From Colwellia sp. MB3u-45 (GTDB lineage Bacteria > Pseudomonadota > Gammaproteobacteria > Enterobacterales > Alteromonadaceae), in contig NZ_JACGVC010000047.1 in NCBI RefSeq assembly GCF_014077005.1, positions 186,001 through 250,000 of the forward strand: a stretch of 64,000 nucleotides of DNA, given 5' to 3'. Positions 38,890-48,589 of the stretch are shown piece by piece. Both the position numbers and the translations under genes were made by a program. The notes beneath the pieces were generated by a model that was not told the origin of the DNA, made no database searches, and saw only the letters and a program-made list of their open reading frames with translations. Every line of letters starts with the position of its first letter. The stretch's first letter is position 1.

Positions 38890-38903
38890 CTTAATCGATT
38901 AAG
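38890..38903 (+). promoter_or_regulatory. LacI-type operator before sucrose phosphorylase
   Basis: CTTAATCGATTAAG is a perfect 14-bp palindrome with the same core as the operator at 37394. It ends 28 bp before the ATG at 38932 and lies in the divergent region shared with the permease gene. The gene for the likely binding protein (LacI family) is at 40527. Confidence 0.75.
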
Positions 38904-38931
38904 ATTCAACTTGTACTTTAATGGTAGATTT

Positions 38932-40401
38932 ATGAAAAATAATGTTCAGCTAATAACCTATGTTGATAGGCTAACCGGTTCTGGTGTCCAAGCACTCGAT
39001 AATATTCTGCATAATCAGTTGTCAGGTTTATTTTCAGGTGTGCACTTATTACCCTTTTATTATCCAATAGATGGCAGTGATGCGGGTTTTGACCCTATTG
39101 ACCACACTGAAGTTGATAGCCGACTTGGCGATTGGGGAAACGTGAAAACATTAGGAGAAAGCCATGAATTAATGGCAGATCTTATCGTAAATCATATGTC
39201 TGCTCAATCTAAAGAATTTTTAGATGTACTAGATAAAGGCAGTGATTCACCGTTTTGGGAGCTTTTCTTAACGAAAGATAAAGTTTTCCCCGCCGGCTTA
39301 AATGAAGAGCAACAAGCGAAAATATATCGTCCTAGACCTGGTAGCAGTTTTACCAATTATGTATTACCCAATAATCAATCGGCTGATTTTTGGACCACGT
39401 TTACCGATAACCAAATTGATATCGATGTCACTTCAGATGTTGGACAAGCCTATTTAACGCGGATTTTAAAAACCTTTGCTGAAAATAATATTAATATTAT
39501 TCGCCTTGATGCCGCTGGTTATGCGATTAAAAAGGCCGGTACTAGCTGCTTTATGCTTGAAGAAACCTTTGAGTTTATTGATCAGCTAACCAAAAAATCT
39601 AACGCACAAGGTATTGATACCTTAGTAGAAATTCATTCTTATTATCAAACCCAAATTGAAATAGCTAAACGTGTTGATCAAGTTTACGATTTTGCCTTGC
39701 CGCCATTAATTTTACACAGTATTTTTAGCCAAGACTTTAGCGCATTAATTAAGTGGCTGAACATTTCGCCTAGAAATTGCATCACGGTTTTAGACACCCA
39801 CGACGGTATTGGCATTATTGATGTTGGCCCGATGAACGGCAAAAAAGGGCTGCTTGATAACGCTGAGATAGATAACTTAGTTAAAAAAATTCATCTTAAT
39901 AGCGCAGGCGAAAGCCAAAAAGCCACAGGTGCAGCGGCAAGTAATGTTGATTTATATCAAGTTAATTGTACTTACTACGATGCGTTAGCGGCCAATGATT
40001 ATGACTATTTATTAGCCAGAGCCATACAGTTTTTCGCACCGGGCACACCGCAAGTTTATTATGCCGGTTTATTCGCTGAAAAAAATGATATGAGCTTGTT
40101 ATCTGCCACCAATGTAGGTAGAGATATAAATCGCCCTTATCTTAATAGTGAACACATTGAAAAATCACTCGAAAAACCTATCACTCAAGCTATCATTGAA
40201 TTGATAAAATTACGTAATAACAGTGAAGCTTTTAATGGTGAATTTACTATTGAAGGTCAGCAATCTGTATTAGAAATGGCTTGGACTAATGATAAGAGCC
40301 AAGCGACTTTATTAGTCGACTTAACCGCGAGAAAAGCGTCTATTGAGCTTAATGACAAGGGTAAAAAACGTTTTATTCTCTTAGAAAGCCTTTTGAATTA
40401 G
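38932..40401 (+). CDS. Sucrose phosphorylase (GH13)
   Basis: 489 residues from the ATG at 38932. The frame is open back to 38857, but the operator lies inside that extension, so the shorter start is chosen. Motifs fit the GH13 subfamily 18 enzymes: FSGVHLLPFYYPIDGSDAGF, nucleophile Asp193 in IIRLDAAGYA, acid/base Glu233 in LVEIHSYY, and Asp291 in VLDTHDGIGIID. These are each one residue from the known sites of the Bifidobacterium enzyme (D192, E232, D290). It splits sucrose with phosphate to glucose-1-P and fructose in the cytoplasm. The neighbouring kinase, isomerase and transporters complete the pathway. Confidence 0.95.
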   Translation: MKNNVQLITYVDRLTGSGVQALDNILHNQLSGLFSGVHLLPFYYPIDGSDAGFDPIDHTEVDSRLGDWGNVKTLGESHELMADLIVNHMSAQSKEFLDVLDKGSDSPFWELFLTKDKVFPAGLNEEQQAKIYRPRPGSSFTNYVLPNNQSADFWTTFTDNQIDIDVTSDVGQAYLTRILKTFAENNINIIRLDAAGYAIKKAGTSCFMLEETFEFIDQLTKKSNAQGIDTLVEIHSYYQTQIEIAKRVDQVYDFALPPLILHSIFSQDFSALIKWLNISPRNCITVLDTHDGIGIIDVGPMNGKKGLLDNAEIDNLVKKIHLNSAGESQKATGAAASNVDLYQVNCTYYDALAANDYDYLLARAIQFFAPGTPQVYYAGLFAEKNDMSLLSATNVGRDINRPYLNSEHIEKSLEKPITQAIIELIKLRNNSEAFNGEFTIEGQQSVLEMAWTNDKSQATLLVDLTARKASIELNDKGKKRFILLESLLN

Positions 40402-40526
40402 CCTTCAAAATAGCGAGTGAAAATAAGTTATATATTGATAAATACCAGTATACTATGTCAACAATAATGACAACAAACTGAATAGATCTGCGCGATGTTT
40501 ATGCACTATAATAAAATAGGGTCAAC

Positions 40527-41558
40527 ATGACAGAAAAAAAAATATGGACATTAAAAAGCATTGCCAAAGAACTTGGTGTGTCAAATGCCACTGTCTCTAA
40601 TGCTTTTAGTCGTCCAGATCAACTGTCTAAAAAGCGCAGAGATGACATCCTTGCATCATGTAAAAAGTTGGGTTATTCAGGGCCTAATAAAGCGGCGCAA
40701 TCGTTAAGAAAAGGTCACTCTAATATTGTCGCTTTGGTATTACCCGATAGTGTCGAGTATATGATTTCTGATCCCGTCGCCAGCAATTTTGTTAAGGGTG
40801 TTTCATCCGTTTTAGAAAAAAATCAGGTTAATTTATTATTATTCTCTGGGGCTTCTGACGACATTAATGCGGTTGCTGACTTTGTTGATGGCTTTATTTG
40901 TTATGGCAGCCCGCGCAACGCTAAGTTGGTTGAGCAGTTAAGAGCCACCACTAAAAAAGTGGTTACCGCAGATTTTGATATTGATCGTAATGCCTCGGTA
41001 GGCGTTGATAACGAACAAGCAGCATATGAAATAGCAAAACTGGCGATAAAGTCAGCAGATGATAATGTAGCGATTCTGGGTTTAAGATTACTCGATTCAA
41101 ACTTAACCTGTCGAGTGTATGAATTACCTGACTTTGATCTTCTGCCTTCAATTGCTCATCGTCGTTTAAATGGTTACAAGAAGGCTATCAATGAACTCGG
41201 TGTTACGTTAAGAGATGATAGGATATGGAATATTCCAAAAAGCAGTCATGACATCGCCTTAATAGCCGTTAGAGAAGCGCTAACCTCTATTCCTCGGCCA
41301 AATGTTCTGCTTTGTATGAGTGATTTAATCGCTTTAGCGGCTTTAAAAGAAATTAATGCCATGGGCCTTAAAATACCAGAAGATATCAGCGTGGTGGGTT
41401 TTGATGGTATTGACGAAACAAGCCGGTCGAATCCACCGTTAACCACTGTACACCAAAACAGTGCAGAAAAAGGCAGCAAAGCCGCTGAACTTTTCATTAA
41501 CCGAGCTACAGATTCTGTTTTAATCCCCTATCATATCGAGCACAGACAAAGCTGTTAA
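40527..41558 (+). CDS. LacI-family repressor of the sucrose locus
   Basis: 343 residues. The N-terminal helix-turn-helix and hinge are LKSIAKELGVSNATVSNAFS and KAAQSLRKGHSNIVALVLP. The ligand-binding domain follows, with PEDISVVGFDGIDETSRSNP near the C-terminus. It is 125 bp after sucrose phosphorylase and probably binds the TTAATCGATTAA palindromes at 37394 and 38890. No such palindrome is seen before its own start, so it may not autoregulate through it. The inducer could be sucrose or a phosphorylated sugar. Confidence 0.92.
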   Translation: MTEKKIWTLKSIAKELGVSNATVSNAFSRPDQLSKKRRDDILASCKKLGYSGPNKAAQSLRKGHSNIVALVLPDSVEYMISDPVASNFVKGVSSVLEKNQVNLLLFSGASDDINAVADFVDGFICYGSPRNAKLVEQLRATTKKVVTADFDIDRNASVGVDNEQAAYEIAKLAIKSADDNVAILGLRLLDSNLTCRVYELPDFDLLPSIAHRRLNGYKKAINELGVTLRDDRIWNIPKSSHDIALIAVREALTSIPRPNVLLCMSDLIALAALKEINAMGLKIPEDISVVGFDGIDETSRSNPPLTTVHQNSAEKGSKAAELFINRATDSVLIPYHIEHRQSC

Positions 41559-41570
41559 ACAGTTGAAGCT

Positions 41571-41752
41571 TAATAAACACTGCATGTATAGCATAGCTAT
41601 AGGTTTATTATGGCTTATTGGTGGACATCAAAGTCATGAGTAAAAGCGCTTAACGCCTTACTGGACAGTCAAGCGCTTACTCACACTACTGAAATAAAGT
41701 TGCTGAAATAACACATAAGCTAGGCTTTCAGTTATCTAGATAACTGAAAGCC
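41571..41752. terminator. Hairpins between lacI-type gene and the cyanophycin operon
   Basis: TAATAAAC (41571-41578) pairs with GTTTATTA (41603-41610) just after the LacI-family stop. A perfect 30-bp palindrome at 41723-41752 (GGCTTTCAGTTATCT and its complement) lies 14 bp from the Mur ligase stop on the other strand. It probably separates the convergent units although no long T-run follows. Confidence 0.6.
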
Positions 41753-41765
41753 AAAGCTCAATTAT

Positions 41766-43484
41766 TTAAGATTTATCCAGTAACAATTCAGTGATCTCTT
41801 CTCGCTCAGATAACACCATCAGTAACGATAAATCATCGGCTTGCAGCTGCTCTATAATATATTTCGCCCCAGCAAAGGGACTCTTAAAAGTAAAAATATT
41901 ATGCTCTTTTACACCATGAGCCAGCGCGGTATCAATAATTAATTGCGGTACTTCTCCTAACGCCCTACCGCGTAAATACGGCTCTACCTCAACAGCAATA
42001 ATAAAGTCAGGCTGCATTTTTAATGCGGTTTTCGTCATGTTGATGATTTCACTATCAGTTCTGTCACCCGCATGACTCAGCATTAAAAATTTACGCTCAG
42101 CTTTGATATTCGCCGTCGTGACTGCCATGGCCTGCATACTATGAACATTGTGGGCAAAGTCCATGATCACTTGCGCGTTATTAACGCTAAACTGGTTGCC
42201 TCTACCGGGATTGTCTTCACTGTTGCTAGCAAATTTCGACAAAGCTTTGGTAATCGCTTTATTGTCAATATCTAAGCTCTTAGCTAAGCCAATCGCGCCC
42301 AGCGCATTTTGAATATTGTGCAGCGCCGCGCCGTTTAGCGTCATAGGAATATCGTTAACACCGATAATGCTTGTTTCTTCATTAGCCTCTGCATAAACCA
42401 ATTGCTGGTCTTTAACAAAACAAACCGCGCCACCTTGTTGTTTATGTTGTTGTAGTGTCGGGTTGTTTTCATCTAAAGAAAACCAACACTTATTCACCAA
42501 CAATTCAGGCGCTAACGCCACTAAATACTCGTCATCGGCATTCAGTACTAAAGTACCTTTACTTTCGCCGTTATGCTGTAAGCCTTTGGCAACCACAGCT
42601 TTAGCTTGGGCAAGTGCGGCAACGGTATTAATGCCATATTGCCCTAAATGATCTTCGGCAATATTGGTGATTAAGGCGGCATCAACCTTATCTATGGGTA
42701 AACCCCGACGTAAAATACCACCACGCGCTACCTCTAAAATAGCGGTTTGGGTATTAGGATGGCGCAATAACATTCTTGCCCCGCCCGGACCTGAATAATC
42801 ACCATGATCAATAATATTATCACCAACCCGAATAAAATCTGTCGAGGTAACACCACAACATTTTCCCGCTTGCTCAATAATTTGCGACATAATGCGCACA
42901 CTGGTCGATTTACCATTGGTGCCGGTCACATAGGCAAGCGGTATCGAGTGGTATTGTGACCAATTTATGCTGGCGAGTTCAGGCAGTGCTGATATGGGCC
43001 AACATTGTGCTGTGCTGCCATAACCCAATGAAAATTCATCATCATCAACCAAATAAACAATACCTTTAGCTTTTGCTTGTTTAATTAATACTAGCAGTTT
43101 TGGATTAACTTCTTCTGCTATCGCGGCTTTTAAACGCACGATGGCGGCACTCATTGGCTCTGCATTTTCAGTATGGGCTAACTCTTCGCAGGTCAACTGC
43201 CAGGCCATTTCATTTAAATCACAGGCTGCATACAGCGCATCGATGGGAGCACTGATGGCAATCGTGATGCCATCTTCGAAGATACGCGAGTATATTTTTT
43301 CATTTGACCAATTAACCGCCTTCAGTAGCCGATTAACGTAAATAGACCAAACATTAACTACAACAAGCTTGTCAATACCCGAGACAAAAGCATCAATGAT
43401 CGCGCCTGGCTGATCAGATAATAAATTTTTACCTGTCAGCCGACGATTATCATCTAAGCTCAGTGTTATATTTTTTATATTCAT
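41766..43484 (-). CDS. Mur ligase-family protein related to cyanophycin synthetase
   Basis: 572 residues. From about residue 190 it is a Mur ligase: P-loop AYVTGTNGKSTSVRIMSQI, TAILEVARGGILRRGLP, ITNIAEDHLGQYG and a C-terminal domain with DNPGRGNQFSVNNAQVIMDF. These resemble the second half of CphA. The first 180 residues lack the ATP-grasp domain of CphA and are not recognised. It is 40 bp after cphA in the same operon. A role in making or re-ligating beta-Asp-Arg units (compare the shorter CphA2 enzymes of cyanobacteria) is inferred, not shown. Confidence 0.82.
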   Translation of the reverse strand: MNIKNITLSLDDNRRLTGKNLLSDQPGAIIDAFVSGIDKLVVVNVWSIYVNRLLKAVNWSNEKIYSRIFEDGITIAISAPIDALYAACDLNEMAWQLTCEELAHTENAEPMSAAIVRLKAAIAEEVNPKLLVLIKQAKAKGIVYLVDDDEFSLGYGSTAQCWPISALPELASINWSQYHSIPLAYVTGTNGKSTSVRIMSQIIEQAGKCCGVTSTDFIRVGDNIIDHGDYSGPGGARMLLRHPNTQTAILEVARGGILRRGLPIDKVDAALITNIAEDHLGQYGINTVAALAQAKAVVAKGLQHNGESKGTLVLNADDEYLVALAPELLVNKCWFSLDENNPTLQQHKQQGGAVCFVKDQQLVYAEANEETSIIGVNDIPMTLNGAALHNIQNALGAIGLAKSLDIDNKAITKALSKFASNSEDNPGRGNQFSVNNAQVIMDFAHNVHSMQAMAVTTANIKAERKFLMLSHAGDRTDSEIINMTKTALKMQPDFIIAVEVEPYLRGRALGEVPQLIIDTALAHGVKEHNIFTFKSPFAGAKYIIEQLQADDLSLLMVLSEREEITELLLDKS

Positions 43485-43524
43485 ATATTACTACGCTTTT
43501 TGATGTTGATTTTTTTTAGTAAGC

Positions 43525-46344
43525 TTAATCACTTTCTTCATCGTGTTCAGATACCACACGCACACCGCGTTCATCAGAAACAATTCTCATGCCGGTTTCC
43601 AAGACAAAAGTATCAGGCTCGCTAGTTTCTAACATAGACACCACGGTTTGACGTGGCGTTTGCTCTGTTTCATGATCAGGTTTATTAACGCCATTGAAAT
43701 GAATGATTTGTTTCCAACAGCGTGTTATCGCATCACCAAAAACCATTAATAAGTCATCATTACTGGCAAGTTCTAGACCTTTATTTATCGCTTCTACTTC
43801 ATCTGGAATACAATAAATATTAGCTTCATCAATACCTTGAGCTTTTAATGCGGCAGCTAAAAGTTGAGGCACTTCATCTTCACCACGGCCACGGCGATTA
43901 TCATCAGCTTTACAAATATAAAGATCAAAATGTCCAGCCGCCGCTTTAGCAATATTCACGATGTCTTCATCACGACGATCACCGGGTCCTGCCAAGACAG
44001 TAATACGCTTACCCTTAACTTCTAATTTACTGGCCAACTCGCTCATACAATGCACACCATCAGCATTGTGAGCATAATCAAGTATCACTCTAAAATTGTG
44101 CTCATCAAACACATTCATTCGACCCGGTGCTTGATAAAATGTCGTTGTGAAGGTTCTTAAGCCTTGTTGAATGGCCTCTAATGGTTTGTCTAAGCAATAA
44201 GCTAGGGCAGCAGCAAACATAGCATTTTGTACATTGTGCAGTGCTTTGCCTTCTAAGGTCGCTGGAATTAAATGCGTCCACAGCAGCGGGATATGGGTAC
44301 CATTATCAAAAATGGTGATCATGTCACCGTTAATCCCTTTCTCTAATACTACGGCTCGACCGCCAGCACGAATATGCTCGCGGACTAAACTATGGCCCGT
44401 ATTCATAGTGACATAGCATAGGTGTTTAGCTTTGGTATGATCAGCCATTTTCAAACACAGCGGATCATCCGCATTGAGTACCACACTGTCGGTAGCAACT
44501 TCAACCACAATACGTTTAATTTCAGCTAGTTGCTCAAGCGTTTCTATACCTCTTAACCCTAAATGATCGGCTTGCACATTCAGACAAGCAGCGACGTCAC
44601 ATTCTAAGTAACCCAGACCTGAGCGAACAATACCGCCTCGCGCCGTTTCTAATACCGCGATATCAACCGAGGGATCACGTAAAACAATTTGCGATGAGAC
44701 CGGACCTGTCATATCACCTTTAACCGATAATTGGCCATCAACATAAACACCATCAGTGGACGTCATGCCAACAACGTGGCCAGCACTTTTTAATATATGC
44801 GAGAGCATTCTAGAGGTAGTGGTTTTGCCGTTGGTGCCCGTAATACCGGCAATAGGAATACGTGTAGGTAGTGCTGGCGGAAACAGCATATCAATAACTT
44901 TGCCCGCAACATCTCTAGGCTTACCTTCACTTGGCGCTACGTGCATTCTAAAACCAGGTGCGGCATTAACTTCGACAATACCGCCACCAATATCTTTATA
45001 AGATTGAGTGATATCTGCGGTTAAAAAATCAACGCCACCCACATCTAAGCCAACCGCTTGTACCGCACGTTCAGCCATGGTTTTATTGTCAGGATGTACC
45101 ACATCGGTCATATCAATTGCTGTTCCACCGGTCGATAAGTTTGCGGTTGAACGTAGGTAAAATATTTCACCTTGGGGTAGTACTGTTTGTTCAGTAAAGC
45201 CCGCCTCGCCTAGTAAACGTATGGCTTGAGTATCTATCTCTAATTGCGTTAATACTTTTTCATGGCCAACACCTCGACGTGGGTCTTCATTAATAATATC
45301 AACTAACTGGCTAATACTATTAACGCCATCACCCATGACATGGCCCGGTACACGTTTGGCCACCGCGACTAATTCACCATTAACCACCAACATCCGGTGA
45401 TCTAAACCGGTTAAAAACGACTCAACTAAAACCGCTCGGCTGGTACCATGTTCACGAGCAAAGGCAAAAGCGGTGATCACTTGCTCTTCAGTCGTTAAAT
45501 CAATAGATACACCACGGCCATGATTAGCATTTAACGGTTTTAGTACCACCGGATAGCCAATATGTTTTGCCATTTTTACCGCTTGGGTATCTGAATACGC
45601 CATACGCTGTTGAGGAACAGGTAAGCCAAGATCGTTTAATAAATTATGTGTGTCTTCTTTATCACAAGAAATTTCGACCGCAATGTGCCTAGTTTCACTG
45701 GTAATAGTCGCTTGAATACGTTGTTGATATTTACCATGACCAAATTGCACCAAACTATATTCGTTTAATCTTAACCAAGGAATATTACGTTTTTCTGCGG
45801 CATCAACCAGTGATTGCGTACTAGGACCAAATTCTTTGCGTTGTGCAAAGCGAATAAAGTCAGCCATTTCTTGTTGAAAATCAAAATCGTCTTCAATCGA
45901 GGTTTTCAATTCGGCTTTAATATTTTCGGGCATTAATGAAATTAATAATTTCCGCGCTAACAAAGCCGCTTCAAGGCCTACATTTCGTTGCTTATACTGG
46001 AAAACCATATTGTATTCGCCAGTTTTACCTGTACTTCGAGTTTTACCAAAGGTGACTTCAGTACCTGCTATACATTGGAGTTCGAGCGTAACATGCTCCC
46101 AAATATGAGCAATCCAAGTACCTTCATCTTCTTTTAAACGTCTAAGAAATCCGCCGGGCTCACCATAGGAGCAACCGTGTTGATCTAAACTGGGCAAGTT
46201 ATTGATTAAGCCATCGATAAATTCATTACCTAACTTAACTGAAGGGTATTGTTCCAAAACCCCTATATCGACTATGTGGCGAATCACTGGAAAATGAGCA
46301 TAAACATTAGGGCCAACATAAACGTTGGAAGATAGCATTTTCAT
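43525..46344 (-). CDS. cphA: Cyanophycin synthetase
   Basis: 939 residues, close to the family size. The N-terminal domain has VYVGPNVYAHFPVIRHIVDIG and WIAHIWEHVTLELQC. The ATP-grasp domain (about 215-480) has GYPVVLKPLNANHGRGVSI and GGGIVEVNAAPGFRMH. The Mur ligase domain has its P-loop at about residue 500 (GITGTNGKTTTSRML) and later LDYAHNADGVHCM. The enzyme makes the Asp-Arg storage polymer without ribosomes, the ATP-grasp half adding Asp and the Mur half adding Arg. An AAGGAAA precedes the ATG. Promoter region 46345-46525 has weak ARG-box-like half sites. The Mur-like paralogue follows in the operon. Confidence 0.96.
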   Translation of the reverse strand: MKMLSSNVYVGPNVYAHFPVIRHIVDIGVLEQYPSVKLGNEFIDGLINNLPSLDQHGCSYGEPGGFLRRLKEDEGTWIAHIWEHVTLELQCIAGTEVTFGKTRSTGKTGEYNMVFQYKQRNVGLEAALLARKLLISLMPENIKAELKTSIEDDFDFQQEMADFIRFAQRKEFGPSTQSLVDAAEKRNIPWLRLNEYSLVQFGHGKYQQRIQATITSETRHIAVEISCDKEDTHNLLNDLGLPVPQQRMAYSDTQAVKMAKHIGYPVVLKPLNANHGRGVSIDLTTEEQVITAFAFAREHGTSRAVLVESFLTGLDHRMLVVNGELVAVAKRVPGHVMGDGVNSISQLVDIINEDPRRGVGHEKVLTQLEIDTQAIRLLGEAGFTEQTVLPQGEIFYLRSTANLSTGGTAIDMTDVVHPDNKTMAERAVQAVGLDVGGVDFLTADITQSYKDIGGGIVEVNAAPGFRMHVAPSEGKPRDVAGKVIDMLFPPALPTRIPIAGITGTNGKTTTSRMLSHILKSAGHVVGMTSTDGVYVDGQLSVKGDMTGPVSSQIVLRDPSVDIAVLETARGGIVRSGLGYLECDVAACLNVQADHLGLRGIETLEQLAEIKRIVVEVATDSVVLNADDPLCLKMADHTKAKHLCYVTMNTGHSLVREHIRAGGRAVVLEKGINGDMITIFDNGTHIPLLWTHLIPATLEGKALHNVQNAMFAAALAYCLDKPLEAIQQGLRTFTTTFYQAPGRMNVFDEHNFRVILDYAHNADGVHCMSELASKLEVKGKRITVLAGPGDRRDEDIVNIAKAAAGHFDLYICKADDNRRGRGEDEVPQLLAAALKAQGIDEANIYCIPDEVEAINKGLELASNDDLLMVFGDAITRCWKQIIHFNGVNKPDHETEQTPRQTVVSMLETSEPDTFVLETGMRIVSDERGVRVVSEHDEESD

Positions 46345-46524
46345 CGTGATTTCCTTTTATTACTCTAACGAGAATTTTTTATTATTTTTTATTTATATCG
46401 ACTACGCAAAATGCGATCTAGAAAAGATAACACGCTTTGAATAATGAGCATACTACTTGCGATAAAATATTATTCTGCTGAGAATGGGGATATCGAGGAA
46501 GACTTTAAGTGGTTGTAATAAAAC

Positions 46525-46557
46525 AAAAAAGCCCGCCTAAAATCAGGAGGGCTTTTT
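46525..46557 (-). terminator. Terminator after cyanophycinase gene
   Basis: AAAAAGCCCGCCT (46526-46538) pairs with AGGAGGGCTTTTT (46545-46557) with one internal mismatch. On the minus strand a T-run follows. It separates the iadA-cphB unit from cphA, so the breakdown and synthesis genes can be controlled apart. Confidence 0.85.
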
Positions 46558-46568
46558 AAAAAGTTAGC

Positions 46569-47393
46569 TTAAACTGCCGGTGTCGCTATTCTTTCATTGA
46601 TGCAGTAAGTCGCACCTGGACCCAGCACATGCAACTTAAGACCGATTAAGGTAATAGCTTCGCCTCTATTAGCATCGGCCATTGAGCTGTGCGACAGGTC
46701 TGACGGGTCAACTACCGTGATGCTGCCATGACCTACCACTTCTAAAACCCCAGAAGGATCAATAAAGGCAGCCGTATTTTCACAAATACCCAGGCCTGAA
46801 GCAAAAGGGTTGTATGAAATAGCCGATAACAAACGTCCCAAACGGTTTCTTTGGCTAAAATGCTGGTCAATAATCACTTTATTAATTAAGCCCATGCCTG
46901 GTGCAAAAGTCACCCCTTCTTCATTAGGTAAAGCGCCTGTCCGCCCGCCCGCTATCATATGCTCTGGCATAATCGCTGCGCCTGCAGAAGTGCCTGCAAC
47001 ATGCACACCCGCCGCATTAAGCTTACGAATACTTTGCGCTACTGGCGTACCACCTAAAATAGTAGACAAGCGTAATTGATTACCGCCGGTGATAAAAATC
47101 CCGGTGGCATTATCCAATTCAGCGAGGTATTCATCGCTGTTTGCCTGTTCACGATCATTAATCGGTAACGAAACGGCTTTCTTCACGCCTAATTCATTAA
47201 AAACCTCTTCGTAATTTGACCCAGTATCTTCGAGTTGTGAAGCGGTTGGAATGATAACAATATAAGCATTCTCGCCACCACAAAGCTCAACAAAACGTTG
47301 TAAAATTATCGGATCTTTTACACGTTCTTCTGCCCCCCCGATAGGAATTACAAATCCCCGTTGTTGACCATCAGTTGTTTTAGCTGGACACAT
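46569..47393 (-). CDS. cphB: Cyanophycinase
   Basis: 274 residues of the peptidase S51 family. The nucleophile elbow is AGTSAGAAIMPEHM, with RGFVIPIGGAEERVKDP at the N-terminus and FITGGNQLRLSTILG and QHFSQRNRLGRLL as further family blocks. It is an intracellular serine exopeptidase that cuts cyanophycin to beta-Asp-Arg dipeptides; no signal peptide is seen, which fits a stored intracellular polymer. A GAGGT ribosome site lies before the ATG, and the gene starts 8 bp after the isoaspartyl dipeptidase gene, so the two act in sequence. Confidence 0.96.
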   Translation of the reverse strand: MCPAKTTDGQQRGFVIPIGGAEERVKDPIILQRFVELCGGENAYIVIIPTASQLEDTGSNYEEVFNELGVKKAVSLPINDREQANSDEYLAELDNATGIFITGGNQLRLSTILGGTPVAQSIRKLNAAGVHVAGTSAGAAIMPEHMIAGGRTGALPNEEGVTFAPGMGLINKVIIDQHFSQRNRLGRLLSAISYNPFASGLGICENTAAFIDPSGVLEVVGHGSITVVDPSDLSHSSMADANRGEAITLIGLKLHVLGPGATYCINERIATPAV

Positions 47394-47401
47394 ATCTACC
47401 T

Positions 47402-48589
47402 CTATTCAAATGTACCTTTAATAATTGTCTGATTATTTTGCTTGTGCCATACACCTTGCGCCATTACATCAGTAATTTCATATTTTTCATTCATCACCAA
47501 TAAATCAGCGTCAAAACCAACGGCAATTTGCCCTTTGCTTTTAAAGCGTAAAATAGTAGCGACATTGCTCGTTAACATCGGGAGTACGGTTTCAAGTGCT
47601 AAACCTTTATTTAATGTTTCCACCAAAGTTTCTCCTAACGTACTCGCTCGACCAAAATCCATATGCTGTAATTCACCTTGTGTGTCAAAACAAGGCAAGC
47701 AACCCCCGCCATCCGAGCTAAGGGTAATTTGTGCTAAGGGTAATTGTCTTTCCACTGCCATTTCAATGGCGTCACAAGCTTCCCAACCAGGTTGCGCTGT
47801 GCCGGCAGGAAATGCGGTCAAATCAATATGACACCCTTGAGTGAGTAATTTACAACTATCTTCAAACAAGGCTTTGTTACGATTAACATGGGTGGGATTA
47901 AATACCCGCGCTGGTAACTCTGTGTCTCTAATCGCTTGTTCAATTAAGGCTAAACGTTTTTCGCCATCACCCAAATGAAAATGAATAACGCCGGCTTTAC
48001 CTGTGATTAAACCCGCCACATGGGTTTCACTGGCAAGGCGGATCACTTCTTCAAATGTGGGTTGGCTAGAGCGATGATCACTAATGGCAAACTCACCAAT
48101 ACCGATCACGGGCTCAAGAAAAACGATATCTGACTTAGCGCTGCCCGTAATGGTGGTTAAAGGATAATGATATCCTCCGGTCCAACAGTAAGCAGACAAG
48201 CCTTCTTCACGCAGGCCATAAACTCGACTTAATAAGTTTTCGGTGCTTCGAGTAGTATCATCAGTGCCAAGTAAGCCCACCACGGTAGTCACACCCGCAT
48301 GGGTGAATTCAGTCAGGCCAACAGGCGGTACTTGCGTTGCAAAACCTGCTTCGCCACCGCCACCGGTAATATGGGCATGGCTATCAATAAAACCAGGCGT
48401 TAAGGTCGCACCGTCAAAATTAATGACCTTAACGTGCCACTGCTTAGGAATATCGATTTGCCCTTTTCCAGGCTCGTAAATAGCGGCAATTTTATTACCT
48501 GCAATTAGAACGTTTTTAATGCCTAGGGGGGTTGGTGCGTAAATATTAACATTACACAATAATGTCAGCATGGTTTGATTATTTTTCAT
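47402..48589 (-). CDS. iadA: Isoaspartyl dipeptidase (beta-aspartyl peptidase)
   Basis: 395 residues of the amidohydrolase superfamily. Metal sites are visible: DSHAHITGGGGEAGF (HxH pair), the carboxylated Lys region GLITGKAGVIHFHLGD, THVNRNKALFE and the Asp in LSSDGGGCLPCF. It cleaves beta-Asp-X dipeptides. In this operon, directly before cyanophycinase, it should release free Asp and Arg from beta-Asp-Arg. A possible ARG-box-like sequence lies at 48770-48787 upstream, a moderate match only. Confidence 0.95.
   Translation of the reverse strand: MKNNQTMLTLLCNVNIYAPTPLGIKNVLIAGNKIAAIYEPGKGQIDIPKQWHVKVINFDGATLTPGFIDSHAHITGGGGEAGFATQVPPVGLTEFTHAGVTTVVGLLGTDDTTRSTENLLSRVYGLREEGLSAYCWTGGYHYPLTTITGSAKSDIVFLEPVIGIGEFAISDHRSSQPTFEEVIRLASETHVAGLITGKAGVIHFHLGDGEKRLALIEQAIRDTELPARVFNPTHVNRNKALFEDSCKLLTQGCHIDLTAFPAGTAQPGWEACDAIEMAVERQLPLAQITLSSDGGGCLPCFDTQGELQHMDFGRASTLGETLVETLNKGLALETVLPMLTSNVATILRFKSKGQIAVGFDADLLVMNEKYEITDVMAQGVWHKQNNQTIIKGTFE

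Noticed and set aside
38857-38931. Upstream in-frame extension of sucrose phosphorylase
   Set aside because: It contains the LacI-type operator palindrome, and the known enzymes start at the equivalent of the ATG at 38932; catalytic residue spacing also agrees.
47442-47831. 129-codon frame antisense to iadA
   Set aside because: Cys/Ser/Pro-rich translation typical of antisense frames; the iadA strand has full metal-site motifs.
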